Source of the DNA: a virus
IMG/VR virus record: IMGVR_UViG_3300044726_000244
Span: 1 to 39,959 of that record
DNA length: 39,959 bases
Reading direction: 5' to 3' (one strand)
The translations under genes were made by a program, and so were the position numbers. This document shows, piece after piece, positions 27,744 through 36,227 of this stretch. Below the pieces are notes generated by a model that saw only the letters and a list, made by a program, of their open reading frames with translations, made no database searches and was not told the origin of the DNA. Within the stretch, counting starts at the first letter, position 1; each line of letters begins with the position of its first letter.

Positions 27744-28250
27744 GTGGCTGAGCCCTTCATCACCTACAAGCTGACGGTCCCGAACATTCCACTCCTGCAC
27801 GCCGAGCAGAGCCGCCAAGTCATCTATCGTGAGGCGGCTCTGGCGGTGCGCGCCATCGTTGAAGACGTCGCCAGCGAAGCGAGGAGCCGCACCCCCGTCG
27901 GCGCCAGCGGCCTGCTGCGGGCCTCGATTTACACCGACGTGACCACGGGCACCTCGCTCAGCGCCGCCATCCGGGGCACGGTCTTTACGGGGGCCCAGGC
28001 ACCCTACGCTTCTGCTGTGGAAGAGGGGACGGCGCCGCACTGGGCCCCTATCGGCCCGCTACTCCTGTGGGCGCGGCGGGTGCTGGGCAACGAACGGGCG
28101 GCCTACGCCGTGCAGCGGGCGATCGCCCGGCGCGGCACACGCGGGCGGCATATGTTTCGCGATGCCATCTCCGCGGTCAGACCACGCATGGAGGGCATGC
28201 TGCGCCAGGCGATGGACCGGGCGGCCAGGTTGCTCCAGGGGGGAAGTTAG
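27744..28250 (+). CDS. Neck/tail-completion protein (HK97 gp10-like)
   Basis: The product is 168 aa from GTG 27744. The pattern is typical of HK97-gp10-like proteins: an N-terminal strand-helix unit, SRTPVGASGLLRASIYTDV, ASAVEEGTAPHWAPIGPLLL, then a C-terminal helix (MEGMLRQAMDRAARLL). These join the tail to the neck. Only a weak GAGAGG lies upstream. The last 4 bases overlap the convergent membrane gene at 28247. Confidence 0.8.
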   Translation: MAEPFITYKLTVPNIPLLHAEQSRQVIYREAALAVRAIVEDVASEARSRTPVGASGLLRASIYTDVTTGTSLSAAIRGTVFTGAQAPYASAVEEGTAPHWAPIGPLLLWARRVLGNERAAYAVQRAIARRGTRGRHMFRDAISAVRPRMEGMLRQAMDRAARLLQGGS

Positions 28251-28471
28251 GGTTGGCGCCGGACCTCAGCCAGGATCGCCTGAAGACGCGCTTCGGCCTG
28301 GCCCGCATAGGTTTCCATCTCCTGACGGATGCGCGCGGTGGTCAGCCAGCCCCAGACGAACATGGCCGCAACGAGGGCCAGGGTCGCCAACGTGCTCCAC
28401 AGGGCAATGAGGTACGTCGTGTGAAAGTCCTGCTGCATGGCTTCGAGGAACGTGCGGAGTTCGGGGGACAT
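28247..28471 (-). CDS. Reverse-strand membrane protein, 74 aa
   Basis: A strong AGGAGGTGTCGC precedes the ATG at 28471. The N-terminus is a short amphipathic helix (SPELRTFLEAMQQDFHTTYL), then one membrane segment at about 22-44 (ALWSTLATLALVAAMFVWGW) and a coiled-coil-like tail (RIRQEMETYAGQAEARLQAI). It is the second reverse-strand membrane gene in the late operon, with its own intergenic region upstream. Possible roles are holin, spanin-like protein or exclusion protein. Confidence 0.7.
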   Translation of the reverse strand: MSPELRTFLEAMQQDFHTTYLIALWSTLATLALVAAMFVWGWLTTARIRQEMETYAGQAEARLQAILAEVRRQP

Positions 28472-28630
28472 GCGACACCTCCTGTACGGTGTGGGTGAAC
28501 CGGGTTTCAGAGTACAGGCCCCGAACTTAGAGGGTTGATCAGACCCTACCCGGTCGGCGCCAGTGTACCACCTGGTACTCCAGAATTGTACCTCGTATAT
28601 TGTGCCCTATGCTAGGAGATTGGAGCACCC
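28472..28630. promoter_or_regulatory. Divergent intergenic region with promoter and palindrome
   Basis: This 159-base gap separates 28247-28471 (-) from 28631 (+). It contains a perfect palindrome GTACCACCTGGTAC (28565-28578). A + strand promoter candidate has TTGTAC (28586-28591), 16 bases, then TATGCT (28608-28613). It is one of few non-coding gaps in the late module and probably drives the tail genes, the reverse membrane gene, or both. Confidence 0.4.
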
Positions 28631-29557
28631 GTGCCACTCGCTGACATCATGACCGCGCTCCTGACACCGCTCCAGGCCATGCCTGACATCGGCCACGTGT
28701 ACGGCTACGACCGCATCGCCCTCGACCCGACCGCGCTGGGCGGCGTCATGGGGCCACTGCCGACGCTGCGCTACTGGTGCCTGTCGCGTGCCGGTACCGC
28801 CGAAATCTGGCGCGGCAACGCGAGCGTCGAGCGCCTGCACCGGTTGCGGCTGCGGGGCTTTCTCGCGCTGGACGATCCGCACGCCTCAGAACGGGTGTGT
28901 CAGGATCTCCTGGATGCCGTGATGGACACGCTCAGCGCCGTCGTCACCGTCCCCGGCAGTGCGGAGTATCTGAGCGCGCCGGTGCTGGAGCGCCAGGAAC
29001 CGCGCCGCCTGTCAGACACGGTAGACGTCCACTTCAGTGAGACGTTCGTGGTGGCGTCCGAGTATCTCACTCTCACCTCACAGGAGGTGCCTGACGACAC
29101 GATCACGACGTATAGAGCACTAGGAGACTGGCTCAGCGCACAACTCGCCACCATCCCGCAGATCGGCCTGGTGCATCCCTACGAGCGTCTCACTGTGGAG
29201 CCGGACCTGGCGTCCGGCGTGTTTGGTGACCCACAGCGCATCCGAGCCTGGACGCTGACGCGGGAGAGTGTGCAGAACGAACGCAACCCTGGCCTCGAAC
29301 AGCGCGGGCAGGAACGGCTGGTGTTGCGCGGCTTTCTCAGCGTGGACGACCTGCAGGCGAGTGAGCTGGTGTTCCAACACTTGTTAGAACAGATCGCCGA
29401 GCTGCTCAGGCCGGTGCATACGGTGGGGACGTTTGACCGCGTCGGGCCACTGCAGATCGAGCAGGTGGCGCACAGCAGGGTTGGACAAACGCACCTCTGT
29501 CACTTTGCGCAATGCGCCTGGCCGGTCGACGCGTTCGCGCTGGCGCCTACCGCATGA
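28631..29557 (+). CDS. Tail-terminator-like protein, internally duplicated
   Basis: The product is 308 aa from GTG 28631. It consists of two homologous halves, about 4-148 and 164-300. MPDIGHVYGYDRI aligns with IPQIGLVHPYERL; RLRLRGFLALDDPHAS aligns with RLVLRGFLSVDDLQAS; CQDLLDAVMDTL aligns with FQHLLEQIAELL. A single half (about 140 aa) is the usual size of a tail terminator (gpU/gp17 type). The protein would cap the tail tube at the neck. The duplication implies a ring of fused dimers. Confidence 0.72.
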   Translation: MPLADIMTALLTPLQAMPDIGHVYGYDRIALDPTALGGVMGPLPTLRYWCLSRAGTAEIWRGNASVERLHRLRLRGFLALDDPHASERVCQDLLDAVMDTLSAVVTVPGSAEYLSAPVLERQEPRRLSDTVDVHFSETFVVASEYLTLTSQEVPDDTITTYRALGDWLSAQLATIPQIGLVHPYERLTVEPDLASGVFGDPQRIRAWTLTRESVQNERNPGLEQRGQERLVLRGFLSVDDLQASELVFQHLLEQIAELLRPVHTVGTFDRVGPLQIEQVAHSRVGQTHLCHFAQCAWPVDAFALAPTA

Positions 29558-29628
29558 CGGGCGATCTCGTAATCATCATGGCGCTGCTCGCGCTGGTCGG
29601 GTGTGCGCTGTACATCTTCTTGCTGTAG
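29554..29628 (+). CDS. 24-aa membrane peptide
   Basis: It starts in an ATGA overlap with the previous stop. The product, MTGDLVIIMALLALVGCALY followed by IFLL, is one hydrophobic helix with a single acidic residue near the start. It precedes the tube gene by 9 bases. It is too short to assign, but the overlap, stop position and clean hydrophobicity suggest it is real. Confidence 0.45.
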   Translation: MTGDLVIIMALLALVGCALYIFLL

Positions 29629-29637
29629 GAGAGCCGC

Positions 29638-30816
29638 ATGGCCGAACCACCAAGTGTGACAAGTATCGGGTACCTGACCAGGATCGGTGTGGCGGAAGAA
29701 AATCCCTACGGTACGCCAGCACTCGCAACACAAGTGCTGCCAAGTATCAGTGAATCACTGAATGATGTCTACGCAGAGATCCCTGATGAATCCTTGCAGG
29801 GGAGCCCTGTATACGGCACACCGGAGCAAGGCAATTTCTCCGCCACAGGCGATATTGTTGTCCCGATGCGCTATGCGAACGAGTGGGTGTTGCTGAAACA
29901 CTTTTTTGGCGCGTTTGCAGCGGGACGCTACGACCTCGTCGATAGTCTGCAAGGCCAGGGACTGACGATCTCCATCGACAAGCAAGTGCTCGGGGTGTGG
30001 GACTACAGCGGCTCGAAGGCCACCCAGATCCAGTGGACCAGTAATGCTGATGGCGTCATCCTGACCACGAGTGTGGTCCCTGGTGCCCTCCAGCTTAATT
30101 CGACGGTCAATACCCATGCCCACCTGGTGACACTCCTCCAGGACTCCAGGAGACTGCTGCATCACCATCTCCAACTGCTGGTCGGGACACAGGATCATGC
30201 CCTGTCGCCCACGACCGATGATCTGTGTTGTAGTGAACTGACGCTCACCATGGCCAGACCCTACGCCATCGATTACACCAATTGTTCCCAATCGCCTATG
30301 GAGCCCATCGAGAACGCCTTCCTGACGTTTCGTCTGGCCATCACGTTCCCGCGCTTCCGCACGGAAGAGGAGCAAATCATCACCTGGCGCCAGAACTATA
30401 CGCAGCTCCAGGCGCGGCTCCTCTACACGCATCCCACGACCGGGCAGACGAAAACGCTGGTGATCCCCAACCTCACGTTCGTCACGGCGACGGCGCCGAC
30501 CGCGGGGCCTGGGCCGCGCGTGCTCACCACCGAGGCCTCGATTACGCGGGGCGCTGCGGCGACCACCAGCGCGCAGATCGCCATTGCCTCGAATGTGCTC
30601 ACGCTCACCGGCGGGACCTTTCCCCAGGTGGCACCTGGCGGGCAGGTGACCATCAGTGGCGCGGCGACGCCGGCCAACAATGGGACCTTTGAGGCGACGG
30701 CCTGGACGCCGACGTCCCTCACGCTCGGTACGCCGCCAGCGCTGACGGATGAGGCGGCTGGCGCGACGATCACGGTGAGTAGCGCGAACCCGGTCGTCTA
30801 TATGACCGAGACGTAG
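29638..30816 (+). CDS. Major tail tube protein
   Basis: The product is 392 aa with AGGAG before the ATG. The N-terminal signature (IGYLTRIGVAEENPYGTPAL, VLPSISESLNDVYAEIPDES, LQGSP) and the tube-fold blocks (GDIVVPMRYANEWVLLKHFF, NAFLTFRLAITFPRF) match siphovirus tail tube proteins. The C-terminal 90 residues (TASITRG-type start, SNVLTLTGGTFPQVAPGGQV) look like an added immunoglobulin-like surface domain. Position before the second tube-like gene and the tail chaperone supports the call. Confidence 0.8.
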   Translation: MAEPPSVTSIGYLTRIGVAEENPYGTPALATQVLPSISESLNDVYAEIPDESLQGSPVYGTPEQGNFSATGDIVVPMRYANEWVLLKHFFGAFAAGRYDLVDSLQGQGLTISIDKQVLGVWDYSGSKATQIQWTSNADGVILTTSVVPGALQLNSTVNTHAHLVTLLQDSRRLLHHHLQLLVGTQDHALSPTTDDLCCSELTLTMARPYAIDYTNCSQSPMEPIENAFLTFRLAITFPRFRTEEEQIITWRQNYTQLQARLLYTHPTTGQTKTLVIPNLTFVTATAPTAGPGPRVLTTEASITRGAAATTSAQIAIASNVLTLTGGTFPQVAPGGQVTISGAATPANNGTFEATAWTPTSLTLGTPPALTDEAAGATITVSSANPVVYMTET

Positions 30817-30820
30817 GCCG

Positions 30821-32023
30821 ATGCCACGTGGCGATCTGCGCGGCCTGGCGCTCGGTCTTGGCCTGTTTCGCTGGGGCCGGGGTACGCATGTGCCGCCGGT
30901 ACCGGTGCCGACGCTCTCGATCGGGACGCAGACGCTGGCAGGCTTCGCGCACGAATCCGCGACCGACGGCCAGCAGTGGCCTGCTTTGGTCTCGGCGCTG
31001 GTGCGGGACATCTGGCCGATTCTCACGGCGGACTTCGACGCGGGGGTGCAGCAGGTCCCGGTCGTCACTCGGGCCCACGCGCTCGGGCCACAGGCCCTCG
31101 ATGTCGTGAGCAAAGCGCCCAGCGTGCGGGTGGCCTTTCGCTGGCGCTATCAGGGGCTCGAGGCCCTCCTGGCGTGTGCCCTGGGCTATATGCCGGCGGC
31201 ACTACCCCAGACGCTCGGTGGGGGTGCGTACCGCCATCTGTACGAAGTGAGCGCGGACCTGGCATCCGAGCCCTGGCCCGTCGAAGGTGGCCAGCCGACA
31301 GGCACCAGGCTGGTGCGTCGGGGCACGTTCGCCGCCTGGCGTCAGGTCAGTGTGTGGGAGCTGCTGAGTGGCATGGTGCAGTCGCTGGCGCTGACGAGCG
31401 ATGGGCTGACGGTGAACGGGGAGGTCGTGCTGGTTGGGGAGTCGCTCTCTCGGAGCTCCGCCGTCAATACAGTGACCACACTCCAGGCCCTGCCACCGTA
31501 TGGCTGGCCCCTCCTCAGCGTGCGCCATGGCCGCTTGCGGCTCGGGCCACGCAGCGCCACCCAACCGCTGCAGGCGGCCCATGACGTGTGCTACCGCACG
31601 TTGGAGGTGCGGCTGGAGAATAACCTGGTGGCGACGTCTGGCCCACGCGCGGGCCTGGCACCGGAGGAATATACGCGCACGGCGCCGCCTATGCTGACGC
31701 TCGCGTTCGAGATGCCGCGGTACGCCAGTGACGCCTGGCTGGAGACCTGGGGCGCGGACACGCCGCTCATGGGTGCACTCGAGTTCACCGGGCCGGCGAT
31801 CGGCGGCGCATCCCAGCCCTATCACCTGACCTGGTCCCTGCCGGCGCTGCGCCTGACGGACGTGCGGCCCAGCCCGGTGCAGGTGGGGCTGCCCAGCGTG
31901 CAGCATGTGGTGCAGGCGGAGGTGCCGGACGCGCCGGCGGCAGGCATGCCGACGACGACGTTCGGGGGGCCGTGTGCGGTCGAGGTGGTGTGTGGGGTCG
32001 CGAACAATCCACTCTTACGCTAG
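30821..32023 (+). CDS. Second tail-tube-like protein
   Basis: The product is 400 aa. The second half carries tube-like elements: LEVRLENNLVAT, MLTLAFEMPRYASDAWLETW, PLMGALEFTGPA, each similar in pattern to tube-fold strands. The N-terminal part has SAPSVRVAFRWRYQGLEALL-like blocks and ELLSGMVQSLALTSDGLTVN. It lies between the first tube gene and the chaperone. It may be a tube variant, a tube-tip protein, or a paralogue specialised for the neck. Confidence 0.65.
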   Translation: MPRGDLRGLALGLGLFRWGRGTHVPPVPVPTLSIGTQTLAGFAHESATDGQQWPALVSALVRDIWPILTADFDAGVQQVPVVTRAHALGPQALDVVSKAPSVRVAFRWRYQGLEALLACALGYMPAALPQTLGGGAYRHLYEVSADLASEPWPVEGGQPTGTRLVRRGTFAAWRQVSVWELLSGMVQSLALTSDGLTVNGEVVLVGESLSRSSAVNTVTTLQALPPYGWPLLSVRHGRLRLGPRSATQPLQAAHDVCYRTLEVRLENNLVATSGPRAGLAPEEYTRTAPPMLTLAFEMPRYASDAWLETWGADTPLMGALEFTGPAIGGASQPYHLTWSLPALRLTDVRPSPVQVGLPSVQHVVQAEVPDAPAAGMPTTTFGGPCAVEVVCGVANNPLLR

Positions 32024-32032
32024 GAGCGAGGT

Positions 32033-32491
32033 ATGGCAGAAGGGACGAACGGGCAGGCAACACCAGCGACGCCGCTGAAAAAACCCGTCTTTCTCATCAC
32101 GGACAAAGAACGGCTGAGCTTCACGTTTGAAGAGAGTACGTTTTGGTATCGACGTTTACCGCCCTCCAAGCGCCATGAGCTCCTCACGACGCATGCGCAA
32201 CGCGGCACCTTTGATATGCAAGGCGTGGCAGGCCTGCAACTGGCGATTGCGACCTATTGTATCCGTGGCTGGGAGAACGTCCTCGATGCGCAGATGCAAC
32301 CTGTGCCCTTTCTCGAAGAGATTATCCCGTATCTCCCCTGGGCCGTGATCCAGCGTATTGATGAGCTGGCCATGGAGACGTCTCCTGAGCAGCTACGCGA
32401 GAGGTATACCGATTTTTTGATGCACGCTTCGCCCTCGTCTCCCCTCGCACCGGCCAGTCCATTACCTGTTGGGACTGCAGAGCGCAACTAG
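32033..32491 (+). CDS. Tail assembly chaperone (gpG-like), zero-frame product
   Basis: The product is 152 aa. It is a soluble helical protein with FTFEESTFWYRRLPPSKRHE and PYLPWAVIQRIDELAMET, placed just before the tape measure. A slippery heptamer at 32413-32419 near its 3' end allows a -1 extension (separate entry). In lambda, G and GT proteins bind the tape measure and recruit tube subunits (known). Confidence 0.78.
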   Translation: MAEGTNGQATPATPLKKPVFLITDKERLSFTFEESTFWYRRLPPSKRHELLTTHAQRGTFDMQGVAGLQLAIATYCIRGWENVLDAQMQPVPFLEEIIPYLPWAVIQRIDELAMETSPEQLRERYTDFLMHASPSSPLAPASPLPVGTAERN

Positions 32492-32769
32492 GGGAAGAGG
32501 GCGAGGAGATTCCCTGCGACCTGGGCGGGCTCAAGGCGTGTCACTACTGGCGCACGCACGGGTACAGTCCTGGCACGCCGGTGCATGCGGACGACCTGCA
32601 GGCCTGGGAAATCTTCTGGCAAGTGCAGAAAATTGGCTGGGACGCGGTACGCATCTTACGCAAGCTGGATGACCTGGATGCCTACGCCGCCGACTGGCTG
32701 CTGACGCGGCTGGTCATCCTCGCGGAGTATGTGCAGGCGCAGAGCCAAGCTATGCAAGAGCAACGGTAG
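32033..32769 (+). CDS. Tail assembly chaperone, -1 frameshift product (gpGT-like)
   Basis: Translation shifts -1 at T TTT TTG (32413-32419). It then reads FDARFALVSPRTGQSITCWD, EEIPCDLGGLKACHYWRTHG, QAWEIFWQVQKIGWDAVRIL and a helical end, giving about 245 aa. The extension frame is open from before the heptamer through 32769 and has no convincing start of its own, which is what a programmed frameshift predicts. It contains CWDC and a WEIFWQVQ helix as in gpT-like parts. Confidence 0.72.
32413..32419 (+). promoter_or_regulatory. Slippery heptamer for -1 frameshifting
   Basis: The sequence T TTT TTG is in the correct zero frame (GAT TTT TTG) and fits X XXY YYZ. It lies 72 bases before the zero-frame stop. 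It sits at the position where nearly all siphovirus tail chaperone genes shift frame. Confidence 0.72.
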
Positions 32770-32778
32770 GAGCATTGT

Positions 32779-35700
32779 ATGCCTCCGGTCGTGCTAGAAA
32801 TAGTCGTAAACGCAGACAAGGGTATTGCCGAGCTCCGGCAACTCGACAAGGCCCTGAGTGAGACCACCAAAGCGACGCAGCAGCAGACGCAGGCGCAGAA
32901 CCAGGCGACGCAGAGTAGCACGTCGTTTGCCTCCAGCCTGGCGCAGAGCGCCAAGTCTGCAGCGGGGCTCGCGCTCGGCTTCGCCGGCGTGGCCGGCATC
33001 GCGACGACGCTCAGTGCCGCGGCGACGGCCGCCACGGGTTTTGAGGCCGCGCTCAACGCCATCAGTGCGCTCGGGACGGTGAGTACCCAGCAACTGAGTC
33101 AGTTGCGTGAACAACTGCTGGCACTTCCCCCAGCCCTGGGCTCCTCGACCGAACTGGCGAAGGGGCTCTACGACATTCTGGGCGCCAACGTGCCGGCGGA
33201 CAACGCCATCACGGTCCTGACGCGTTCGGCAGAACTGGCGAAAGGCGGGCTCGGCAACCTCGATACGGCCATTAATGCCGTCACCAAATCCGCGGCCGCG
33301 TTCGGCATCCCCCTGGAACAGGCGCAGTATGTCACCGACGTGTTTGCGCAAACCGTCGTGCGTGGGCAAGGACGCTTAGAAGAGTTTGCCCAGGCCTTCC
33401 CGCAAGTGGCGGCAACGGCGGCCGCGACCGGGGCGTCGTTCATCGACACCAATGCGGCCATCGCCGTGCTGACGCAGACGTTTAAGAATGCCGACACGGC
33501 CGCTACCGGCCTCAATTCCTTCTTCCAGCAACTCATTCAGAACAGCGCAAAATTCGCCGCTGAGGGCATCAACGTCAAGCAGGTCCTCGCTGAGGAAGGC
33601 TTAACGGGGATCTTTCGGCGATTGAACGAGGTGACTGGCGGCAGTGCCGAACGCCTGAAGGAGTTAATTAACGATTCGGAGGGCTTTCGGGCCGCTCTGA
33701 CCCTCACCGGCACGCAGTTCGAAACGTTTAACGAGACGGTCGGGTCGTATGCCAACGTGACTGGCCTGGCGCAGCAAGCCGCCAGCAAGAACCTGGCCGG
33801 GGCGGGGGCGGCCTGGCAGACGTTCATCAACACGCTGGACCGGCTGGTGCAGGAAGTGGCCCCACCGCTGCTCAGTGTCTTTACGAGCATCACCGGCGCG
33901 GCGGCGACGCTGGCGGCCGATGTCACGAAGCTCTGGCGGGCGTTTGCGCAGAGCGAGACGCTCAAGACGCTGACGGCGGATTTGACCGCGTTCTTTCGCA
34001 TCCTGGGTGATACGGCGGCCGTGCGAGACTTTGCCGCCGCCATGGGGGAACTCAACGCCAGCATGCTCACCGCCACCGGGAGCGCCGGCGAGACGTACAA
34101 CGCGCTCGATGTCCTCGACCAGCTCCTCAAGGGCAACGTGCGGCCCGCCATCGACTTCGTGACCGCAGGGTGGGACCTGCTCAATGCGGCGTTCGACTAC
34201 ACCACTGCTGGCGTGATCAAGCTCGGGCAGTACCTCGTCGATGGCCTGGTGACCCCGCTGGCGCAGGTGGTCACGGCGCTGGATCAGGCTGCCAGCGCAC
34301 TCGGGCTCTCGGATGGGCGCTTCAGCCAACTCGCCGCGACCAGCAAGCAACTGAGCGCTGGGCTGGAACTGGCCAGCGCCACGTTCCAACAGATGGCGGA
34401 TGACTTTGTCCTTGGGACGAACCGGCTCGGGACTGCGCAGGAAGGCACGAGGAAGACGGTCAGTGCGACGTCGGAGGCGGTCAAAACGCAGAGCGCGGTG
34501 TTGCCGCAGCAGGGGAAGGCCGCCAGCGCTGCGGCGCAGCAGACCGAGCAGCTGAGCGACGCGCAGAAGGCCCTCAATAAAGCCTTTGACGATGCCAACA
34601 ATGCCGCCAGCGGACTCAAGGCCACACTCGAAAAGCTCAAGCTAGGCGACGTGATCAAGGCCATTTCGACGGAGGAACTGGAGCGCTCCGTGAAGACCGT
34701 CATCACGCAGCTGAAAACCATGGAAGAGAGCGGGAAGTTTTCGGCCCGCCAGATCAGCCAGGCGTATGAGGATGCCGCCGATGTCTTGCGGGCGCGCTTT
34801 GGTGCGTTACCGGCGGCCTTTCAACAAGCCTTTGACGCCATGCGGACCCGTGCGAGTACCACGGCGGACGGGATTCAGGCCGCGTTTGAGCGCCTGGGGC
34901 TGGCCACCCGTGCCGAGCTGCAGCGGACGGCCACCGAGGCCCTGGCCGATTTCACGACGATCCTGGACGCTGGCACGGCCACACCGGAGCAACTGCTCGA
35001 TACGTGGCTTGACGTCGTGGAGCAGATCGACAAGGCGGGTTTTCAGCAACTCCCGACCGATTTTCAGGCCGTCAATACGCGCATGCTCGACATTGCCAGG
35101 AAGGCCGGCGTCGAACTCCCGAAGCCTTACGTCGATGCTTTTGGCGACATTGCCCTGGCCGGAAAGCAGGCGGCCGAGCAGATTGATACCTCATGGCTCC
35201 AAAGTCGCGGCGCGCTCGAACGTGCGAAAGGGACGGTCGAAGAACTTGCGGCATCTGTGGTCAAATTAAGCGACGAAACGCAGCGTCTGATGGATCTCCA
35301 GATCTCTGTCGAAACCACATTTGCCAGTGATGTGCCTGGCTTACTCAAGCAACTCCAGCAAGCGCGCCAGGAACTGCAAGGCATACAGAGCAACGTCATT
35401 ACCGCAGCAGGCGGGGCTCCAGGCGAGCGTGACTATCGCATCGCGCGGCAGCTTGAAACGATCGCGGCCCTGCAAGCCGCCTTGGCGAAACTGGGCGTTG
35501 ACGAACTTGGGAGACCGCTGCCTGGCACCCGCACCGCCACCGGCACCACCGGCACCGGCACCACGGCCACCGGCACGGGCACGACCGGGACGCGGCCGAC
35601 GGGGGGTGGCAGTGGCGTTGCTCCCACGGGACCCCTGGCGCCGACGGGACCGCCGAGCGGCTCCCTGGTCATTGGGGGTGGGACGGCGGCGCGGCCAGGC

Positions 35701-35844
35701 GGGATCCCAGACACGACGACGCAACGCACGAACGTGTACCAGCTCACCATCAATACCCAGGCGCAGGACGCCGCCTCGCTGGCGCGGGACCTGGTGCCGT
35801 ATTTGCGCCAGGCCGATCTGTCCAGACGGCCATTGACAGGATAG
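32779..35844 (+). CDS. Tail tape measure protein
   Basis: The product is 1021 aa, the longest gene. The N-terminus (VVLEIVVNADKGIAELRQLD) and the coiled-coil start are typical. Residues about 60-380 match the TP901-like core (GFEAALNAISALGTVSTQQL, AELAKGGLGNLDTAINAVTK, AATGLNSFFQQLIQNSAKFA). Long helices follow, then a Gly/Thr repeat region (about 912-975) and a short C-terminal domain. No peptidoglycan hydrolase motif is visible. At about 0.15 nm per residue the tail should be near 150 nm (inference). Confidence 0.92.
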   Translation: MPPVVLEIVVNADKGIAELRQLDKALSETTKATQQQTQAQNQATQSSTSFASSLAQSAKSAAGLALGFAGVAGIATTLSAAATAATGFEAALNAISALGTVSTQQLSQLREQLLALPPALGSSTELAKGLYDILGANVPADNAITVLTRSAELAKGGLGNLDTAINAVTKSAAAFGIPLEQAQYVTDVFAQTVVRGQGRLEEFAQAFPQVAATAAATGASFIDTNAAIAVLTQTFKNADTAATGLNSFFQQLIQNSAKFAAEGINVKQVLAEEGLTGIFRRLNEVTGGSAERLKELINDSEGFRAALTLTGTQFETFNETVGSYANVTGLAQQAASKNLAGAGAAWQTFINTLDRLVQEVAPPLLSVFTSITGAAATLAADVTKLWRAFAQSETLKTLTADLTAFFRILGDTAAVRDFAAAMGELNASMLTATGSAGETYNALDVLDQLLKGNVRPAIDFVTAGWDLLNAAFDYTTAGVIKLGQYLVDGLVTPLAQVVTALDQAASALGLSDGRFSQLAATSKQLSAGLELASATFQQMADDFVLGTNRLGTAQEGTRKTVSATSEAVKTQSAVLPQQGKAASAAAQQTEQLSDAQKALNKAFDDANNAASGLKATLEKLKLGDVIKAISTEELERSVKTVITQLKTMEESGKFSARQISQAYEDAADVLRARFGALPAAFQQAFDAMRTRASTTADGIQAAFERLGLATRAELQRTATEALADFTTILDAGTATPEQLLDTWLDVVEQIDKAGFQQLPTDFQAVNTRMLDIARKAGVELPKPYVDAFGDIALAGKQAAEQIDTSWLQSRGALERAKGTVEELAASVVKLSDETQRLMDLQISVETTFASDVPGLLKQLQQARQELQGIQSNVITAAGGAPGERDYRIARQLETIAALQAALAKLGVDELGRPLPGTRTATGTTGTGTTATGTGTTGTRPTGGGSGVAPTGPLAPTGPPSGSLVIGGGTAARPGGIPDTTTQRTNVYQLTINTQAQDAASLARDLVPYLRQADLSRRPLTG

Positions 35845-35847
35845 GGT

Positions 35848-36225
35848 ATGGCGTATCCCCAGTTCGTCAAAGCAGGCGTGCCCACCGTGACGCTCACCAG
35901 AGGCCAGAGTTGGCCAGCGCAGACCAGTATCGAGACCGGGCAGGTGGTCGCCCTGACGGACGGCATGGCGGCCCTGGCGCTGAAATTCGCGGCACCCCGG
36001 CCGCGCTACACCGTGCAGCTCCCTGGCCTGTCCCAGCGCGATTTCGACGCCCTGTGGGCGTTTCTCTGGCATCCCTTGATCGACGGCAGCCAGCAGCCCT
36101 TTACCTGGATTGATGAGCGCGGACAAAGCCGCCAGGTGCGCTGGCTCCTCGACACGGCGTTCACCTGGGAAGAAACGTCCGCTGGACGCCTGAGCGTGAC
36201 GCTGGTACTCAGGGAGGAGGGCTAA
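35848..36225 (+). CDS. Minor/distal tail protein
   Basis: The product is 125 aa. It is beta-rich, with TVQLPGLSQRDFDALWAFLW, PFTWIDERGQSRQVRWLLDT and SVTLVLREEG at the end. A short beta protein with FxWxDxxG and a final LREE directly after the tape measure resembles minor tail proteins that cap the tube tip (lambda M or distal-tail type). The following ATG lies 3 bases after its stop. Confidence 0.7.
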   Translation: MAYPQFVKAGVPTVTLTRGQSWPAQTSIETGQVVALTDGMAALALKFAAPRPRYTVQLPGLSQRDFDALWAFLWHPLIDGSQQPFTWIDERGQSRQVRWLLDTAFTWEETSAGRLSVTLVLREEG

Positions 36226-36227
36226 GC

